Both the position numbers and the translations under genes were made by a program. Below the pieces are notes generated by a model. It searched no databases, was not told the DNA's origin, and was given only the letters and a program-made list of their open reading frames with translations. DNA of 64,000 nucleotides from Sorangium cellulosum So0157-2 (lineage in GTDB: Bacteria > Myxococcota_A > Polyangia > Polyangiales > Polyangiaceae). Every line of letters begins with the position of its first letter. The first letter of the stretch is position 1. The DNA is taken from NCBI RefSeq assembly GCF_000418325.1, contig NC_021658.1:7268001-7332000 (forward strand), read 5' to 3'. Below, one piece after another: positions 59,974 to 64,000 of this stretch.

Positions 59974-60357
59974 TCAGGCGAGCGCACTGACCATGACGTA
60001 ATAGCCGTCCGGATCGCGGAGGGCAAACTCTCGGGTCCCGGTCGCGGGGTTCGTCTGGGGCTCCTCCTCGAGTCGACCCACGAGGGTTCTGGCGCGCGAT
60101 AGCGCCTCGTCGAAATCATCCACCCGGAAGAACAGCAATAGCCCATTGCCAGGATCCGCGCGATCGGGGCTGACGAGCGTCGGGTGCTCGTGGGATCCCC
60201 ACTTATGAAGACAGAGCAGCACCGTCCCGTCCGTGTCGAGGATTTGGCCGAAATAGTCATGAGCAGGCGACGACTCCGGTTGACCGAATAGCGTTTGATA
60301 CCAGTTGAAGCTGCGAGTCACATCAGCAACCCCAATGATTGTCCACGTACGTTTCAT
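59974..60357 (-). CDS. Glyoxalase/bleomycin-resistance (VOC) family protein
   Basis: The 127-residue protein opens MKRTWTIIGVADVTRSFNWYQTLFG and ends REFALRDPDGYYVMV, the two halves of a vicinal-oxygen-chelate fold. The position of the usual metal Glu (E-F-x-x-R-D-P-D-G-Y) is filled as in resistance and dioxygenase-like members. An AGGAGA ribosome site is four bases before the ATG. The substrate is unknown. It stands alone; the upstream neighbour is a frameshifted nuclease-like gene. Confidence 0.88.
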   Translation of the reverse strand: MKRTWTIIGVADVTRSFNWYQTLFGQPESSPAHDYFGQILDTDGTVLLCLHKWGSHEHPTLVSPDRADPGNGLLLFFRVDDFDEALSRARTLVGRLEEEPQTNPATGTREFALRDPDGYYVMVSALA

Positions 60358-60453
60358 ACGCTTCTCCTGTGACCTAACGGCCACCCGCACCCCCGCGGCG
60401 CGCAGCGGGTTGTTGGCCAGCCGCGTTCGTGCGCCGCCGCACCGAGGGAACGA

Positions 60454-61153
60454 TCACGAGAACGGTCCCCAACTGAAGGATATGAGAGAATATGTAATTC
60501 CAGCTGGTCCAGGCAAGGGCTCGCGCACGCAATCGTGACCCGCAGCCTGCCCCTCAATTGCCCACGATTTGACGGCTTCGACGAACGAAGACCGTAATCC
60601 AGCGAACCCGCCAACGGCAGCACCATGATCTCTGAGCCACTCTCGCAAGAAGTCGCTCGAGTATTTCTGCGTCAACCCGGAAGGCGTCGATGGGCCGGCC
60701 ACGCCACTCGGGTGCGTTACCGCATAAGTGAGGAAGATCCTGGCGGGTGAACCTTGACGACGCAGCTTGTTGCGCAGTTTCGCCACGGCAGACCGAGCCA
60801 ATCGAAGATCCTCCATACAGTCGATAATAGTAGTCTCCGTGCCGACCCGACGTTCCTCGTCGCGGTGGCCAGGCTACGGACAGCTCCTTTGACCGCCACT
60901 GGTTGATCGAATAGGAATGCTTCAATTGCCACACCGTGATCCCGTCAGCATCCCGGTCGAAGATCACTACATCCATGTTCTCACATTCGCGGGCAACATG
61001 AATTTCCGGATCGGCATCATGCAGGGCAAACGATGCTTCGTCGCGGATCCAGCCCTCGAATTTCCCGGTATGGCACAAGAAGCCGAGTTTGCGCTCGTCG
61101 ACGGCAAGCGCGGCTTCGAGGGCCTTCCCAAGTGCAGCTAGCTCCAGCGGCAT
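60454..61153 (-). pseudogene. Frameshifted nuclease-like hypothetical gene
   Basis: The N-terminal frame (from 61153, MPLELAALGKALEAALAVDERK) contains ECENMDVVIFDRDADGITVW followed by QLKH, a pattern like the E-x-D...QxK core of restriction-type PD-(D/E)XK nucleases. Around 60870-60890 the sensible reading passes to another frame (RDEERRVGTETTIIDCMEDLRLARSAVAKLRNKL), which continues to the stop at 60454. One base change in length restores a single ~230-residue protein. Base composition is noticeably less GC-rich than its neighbours, suggesting acquisition from elsewhere. The family is not recognised. Confidence 0.6.
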
Positions 61154-61634
61154 GTTCGTAGTATCTCACGCTTCGCTACCGCCAGCAACGGTCGCTCGCT
61201 GTCTGACCAACGGCTTACGCTTGTACTGCGGGGCATCGGTCCGCGCCTCGCGCGGCCCAGGTGCATCGCCAGCACCAAGCCCTAGCTCGGCGGCAGTACC
61301 TGGCGTGGTTCGGTCATGGCACGGAGACGCCGACGCCAAGGCGCTCCAGCAAGCCGGCAACGATGGTCTCGAGCTTCGTCAACTCGGCGGTCAAGTCCGT
61401 CTCGGCGGGGACGTCCCCGCTATGAGTGCTCCTGCTGCGAACTCCGTAGAGGGCGCTGCTCCTGCTAGTCTTGAAGGCGGAGCGACCTGGCCTGCCTCCA
61501 CCTCGTTCCACGCGTCCACCCCGGCTCGATGTCGACCGCAACCGTCTCGGGGTCGATCGACGCGATGTACGGCCCCTTTTCTCGGCCCCACCGCCGTGGC
61601 CGAAGAGGCGATCGGGCCCCGGAGCGATGATCCG
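61154..61634. other. 481-bp region without a supportable gene
   Basis: Short frames are open on both strands. A minus-strand stretch ending near 61314 (VPAETDLTAELTKLETIVAGLLERLGVGVS) reads like the coiled C-terminus of a lost gene but has no partner sequence. Composition shifts from AT-richer on the left to GC-rich near 61450, marking the edge of the foreign-looking segment. Confidence 0.4.
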
Positions 61635-63578
61635 CTACGTCGGCCCGGAGATCCGCCAGAAGCCGGCCCTCGCGGCCCCCCACAGGTCCGGGCCGACCGG
61701 GCCCTTGCCCCAGAAATGATCGTCGTAGTTGGGGAGCGTCCAGCCCGCGCCGTAGACCCCCATGATCGCGTAGATCACCTTGTCGTCGGGCTGGACCTCG
61801 ATCGCCGTCGTCGCCCACGCCTGCCGGAGCGGCGCCGGGCTCGCGTCGTCGAGCAGGCGGCTCGCGAACATCGAGCCCTCGGTCGTGTCGTCGAACGACT
61901 CTGTCGCATATCCGAGCAGGAGGTGCAGGCCGTCGAACGCGTTCGACCACCGGAGACGCCAGGCGCCCGCGTCGTCCTGGAGCGGGCCGCAGGCGGCGAC
62001 CACCATCCACTCCAGGTTGGAGTTGCCCCAGTGAGCGTCGCTGAAGTGAAGGATCCGATCGCTCATGGCGCTGCAGAACATGAACCCGACGCCGTTCGCG
62101 TGCCCCGTGTAGAACGTGAGATCGACGGAGTCCGCATACGACGCGTCCTGGCCGCCCACCGCCGGGTCCTTGAAATCCACCTCCCACGCGCGGAGCTCAC
62201 CCCAGTTGAAGCGGTCCTCGACGCCCCCCGCCCGGAAGCTCTTCAGGAGACCATCGACGTTCGCCGCCGAATGATCGAGGCCGCCGCAGCGCCCGACCCA
62301 CTCGGCGCCCACCGCGGCGCCGCCCTCGTTGGCCGCCGGCGGCGACAGGGGCGCGCTCGGCACCGCGGGCGCGCTCGGCACCGCGGGCGCCGCCGCGCGC
62401 GCGAACGGGAGCTGCCGCGCCGCCGTCGCGACCAGGCCGTCGGCGTCCGTGACGTAGAGCGTCAGCGTCTCCGTCTCGCCGCGAAGCGCCGGGCCGTCCA
62501 GCGAGATCCGCACCGCCCCACCGTCGGCGCGGTCAGGAGCGAGCGACCGCGCCGAGGTTACCCACCTGTACGTGTACGGCGCAGTACCCCCGGTGACGCT
62601 CGCCTCCGCAGAGAGGGTCTCGCCGTCCTCGCGCACGGTGATCGCCGCCCTCGGAGCGTCGACGACGGCCGGGACGATCACCTTGCGGACGTCCACCACC
62701 TCGGCGCCGAAACGCCGCCTGCCGCTGCACACGTAATGAGGGAGGATCCGGCGCACCTCGCGGGAGAGCGGCGGCGCGTAATAGACGAGCTCCGGCTCGG
62801 CCGCGACCACCGCGCCGCCGCCGAGCGCGCGGGCGCACAGCGCGGGGGCCTCGGCGGCCGGGATGATCGCGACGTCCTCGCCGCGCGCGAGGTCGCGCCG
62901 CGCATAGACGAGGTGGGTCACGGCGCCCGCGGCGTCGAACGTCACCCGGACCTTGGCGCCAGGGCCGATCAGCCGGAGCCCCTCGAGCGCGTCGCGAAAG
63001 CTCACCTGCGTGTCGAGGGCGGCCCGCGCCACGGGGCGCCCCCGGGCGTCGATCGACTCGAAGAGCGAGTGGCCGACGGCGACGTCGCGCCCGACGGGCA
63101 GGCGCGCGCCTTCCAGCGCGGCCCACGCCCGCGCCGCGGCGTCCGTCTCCGGGAGGACGCGGAGCGCCGCGAGCGCCTCGATATCCAGGGCGTCGTCGCC
63201 CCTCGCGGTGGCGAAGCCGCGCTCGTCGCGGAACCCGGGCGCGGGCGGGTAGGCCTTCCTCGTCGGCAAGCGCTGGAACCTCGCCCGATCGAGGTAGCGA
63301 ATCGCCCCGTCGGCCCCGAGCGCGGCGCCGCCCCAGAGGCCCTCCGCCGCGAGCCCGAGCGCGCCGGCGAGCGCGGACGCCCGCGCGACGTCGGCGCTCC
63401 GGCCGATCACGCGGTACGCGGGCAGGGAGCTCGCCCACCGGGACAGAGGCGCCGTGCCGGACGCACCGAGATCGGCGCTCTCCGGGAGATCCTCGCGGGC
63501 GTCGCGGCCGCTGCACCCCGCGACGCCGAGACCCACGACGAGAACGATGCCCAACACCCCACCCGGTGATCTCTTCAC
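61635..63578 (-). CDS. Large lipoprotein with a DUF6345-like C-terminal domain
   Basis: The start is a GTG at 63578 with GGGGGA upstream. It yields a lipoprotein signal (GIVLVVGLGVAGC). The ~647-residue protein has an alpha/beta N-terminal half, an Ig/PKD-like segment (ASVTGGTAPYTYRWVTS) near residue 345 and a Pro/Ala hinge. The C-terminal ~230 residues contain VGRCGGLDHSAANVDGLLKSF, DLTFYTGHANGVGFMF and WMVVAACGPL. This Cys/His-containing pattern recalls DUF6345-type domains and possibly a caspase-like or peptidase fold, but catalysis is unproven. It is predicted to be anchored on the cell envelope. Confidence 0.7.
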   Translation of the reverse strand: MKRSPGGVLGIVLVVGLGVAGCSGRDAREDLPESADLGASGTAPLSRWASSLPAYRVIGRSADVARASALAGALGLAAEGLWGGAALGADGAIRYLDRARFQRLPTRKAYPPAPGFRDERGFATARGDDALDIEALAALRVLPETDAAARAWAALEGARLPVGRDVAVGHSLFESIDARGRPVARAALDTQVSFRDALEGLRLIGPGAKVRVTFDAAGAVTHLVYARRDLARGEDVAIIPAAEAPALCARALGGGAVVAAEPELVYYAPPLSREVRRILPHYVCSGRRRFGAEVVDVRKVIVPAVVDAPRAAITVREDGETLSAEASVTGGTAPYTYRWVTSARSLAPDRADGGAVRISLDGPALRGETETLTLYVTDADGLVATAARQLPFARAAAPAVPSAPAVPSAPLSPPAANEGGAAVGAEWVGRCGGLDHSAANVDGLLKSFRAGGVEDRFNWGELRAWEVDFKDPAVGGQDASYADSVDLTFYTGHANGVGFMFCSAMSDRILHFSDAHWGNSNLEWMVVAACGPLQDDAGAWRLRWSNAFDGLHLLLGYATESFDDTTEGSMFASRLLDDASPAPLRQAWATTAIEVQPDDKVIYAIMGVYGAGWTLPNYDDHFWGKGPVGPDLWGAARAGFWRISGPT

Positions 63579-63809
63579 GAAAGTCCCCCTTTCCCTTCGG
63601 TTGCGGCGAGGGTCGGCGCGCAACTCCGGAGGAATCGATCTCGCAGGAAGCCCGCGCGCGGCCCCCCCGGCCCGCGACGCGGGCCCCACGCATTGCACGA
63701 CCCAAGCCACGCCGGCGGCGGCGACGAGCGGCGCGAGGCGCCGGCGGTCCGCGGCGTTTCGGCCGAGATTGACCGGATCGCGCGCGGCTCCTAGGCTGCC
63801 GCGCATTCC

Positions 63810-64000
63810 ATGACAGCGCACACGAAGGACGGAGAAGGCGCGCCCCACCCCGGCGATCGGACGCTCGAAGGGACGGCGGACCCCGGCGCGCGCCTGTTCC
63901 TCGACTTCCTCTCCTCGCTCCGCCCCCGCGTCGACGCCGCGCTCGAGCAACGCTGGTGCGCCGCGGCGGGCCACGCGCAGCGCTACGGCCGCGAGGTCTC
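63810..64000 (+). CDS. Probable polyprenyl synthetase, N-terminal part (3' end outside window)
   Basis: The frame begins at the ATG at 63810 and runs off the window end. The ~63 visible residues include a short charged leader and FLDFLSSLRPRVDAALEQRW, then AAGHAQRYGREV. This resembles the N-terminal helices of geranylgeranyl/farnesyl diphosphate synthase-like proteins (long F-x-x-L...RPRVDAAL helix). The aspartate-rich catalytic motifs would lie beyond the window. It is divergent from the lipoprotein gene, leaving 231 bp between them. Confidence 0.5.
   Translation, partial: MTAHTKDGEGAPHPGDRTLEGTADPGARLFLDFLSSLRPRVDAALEQRWCAAAGHAQRYGREV

Overview
The window is very GC-rich DNA (estimated by eye at roughly 70% or more) with strong G/C preference at third codon positions. 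It carries hallmarks of a large-genome myxobacterium of the Sorangium/Polyangium type. These are Ser/Thr kinases fused to ATPase, histidine-kinase or sensor domains, Gly/Ser-rich lipoprotein linkers, a kelch protein with a MYXO-CTERM-like tail, an RsbR-type STAS protein, and many decayed paralogues. The genus is an inference; no rRNA or tRNA is present to confirm it.

Left part (1-17.8 kb): the tail of an RsbR-like stressosome protein, a decayed Rpn/PD-(D/E)XK-type gene, a HugZ-like flavin/heme protein, two tandem duplicated metzincin lipoproteins with a C-terminal propeller-like region, a glycosidase GH1 gene followed by a cobalamin-binding radical SAM gene, a TPR protein, an NmrA-like protein, a broken AAA-ATPase/nuclease gene, and a PNGase F-like lipoprotein split by a G8 tract inside a GGCGGCAGC repeat. 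Then come an internally deleted aldo/keto reductase divergent from a saccharopine-dehydrogenase-like gene, a zinc-ribbon membrane protein and a DUF924 protein.

Middle (18-38 kb): cobalamin-dependent methionine synthase metH lies directly behind an ArsR-methyltransferase fusion gene (2-nt gap), with a TGTATC-N2-GATACA palindrome over the 5' leader. A zinc alcohol dehydrogenase, a GNAT acetyltransferase and a CDF metal transporter follow. Next is a 1911-residue Ser/Thr kinase/ATPase/GAF/histidine kinase hybrid, and beside it a shredded paralogue whose last ~286 bp are almost identical to the intact gene. A second kinase/ATPase gene of PknK type is also broken.

Right part (38-64 kb): GTP-dependent PEP carboxykinase (pckG), then a four-gene minus-strand cluster in the order SulP transporter, DabA (DUF2309), DabB (NuoL-like) and a NuoM-like subunit. 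The last three overlap and are probably translationally coupled. This looks like a DAB-type CO2/bicarbonate uptake system in an organism with no visible autotrophy genes nearby, next to a carboxylation/decarboxylation enzyme. Beyond it are an AspT/YidE-type transporter, a tandem nitroreductase-domain (SagB-like) protein, a transmembrane Ser/Thr kinase with an extracytoplasmic periplasmic-binding domain, the kelch protein, an Rpn-like protein, a glyoxalase-fold protein, a frameshifted nuclease-like gene, a lipoprotein, and the start of a likely polyprenyl synthetase.

A theme of the window is gene decay by internal deletion. At least five genes keep both ends but have lost their middle, and several also carry single-base frameshifts. 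No CRISPR array, intact insertion sequence, tRNA, rRNA or recognised riboswitch was found.
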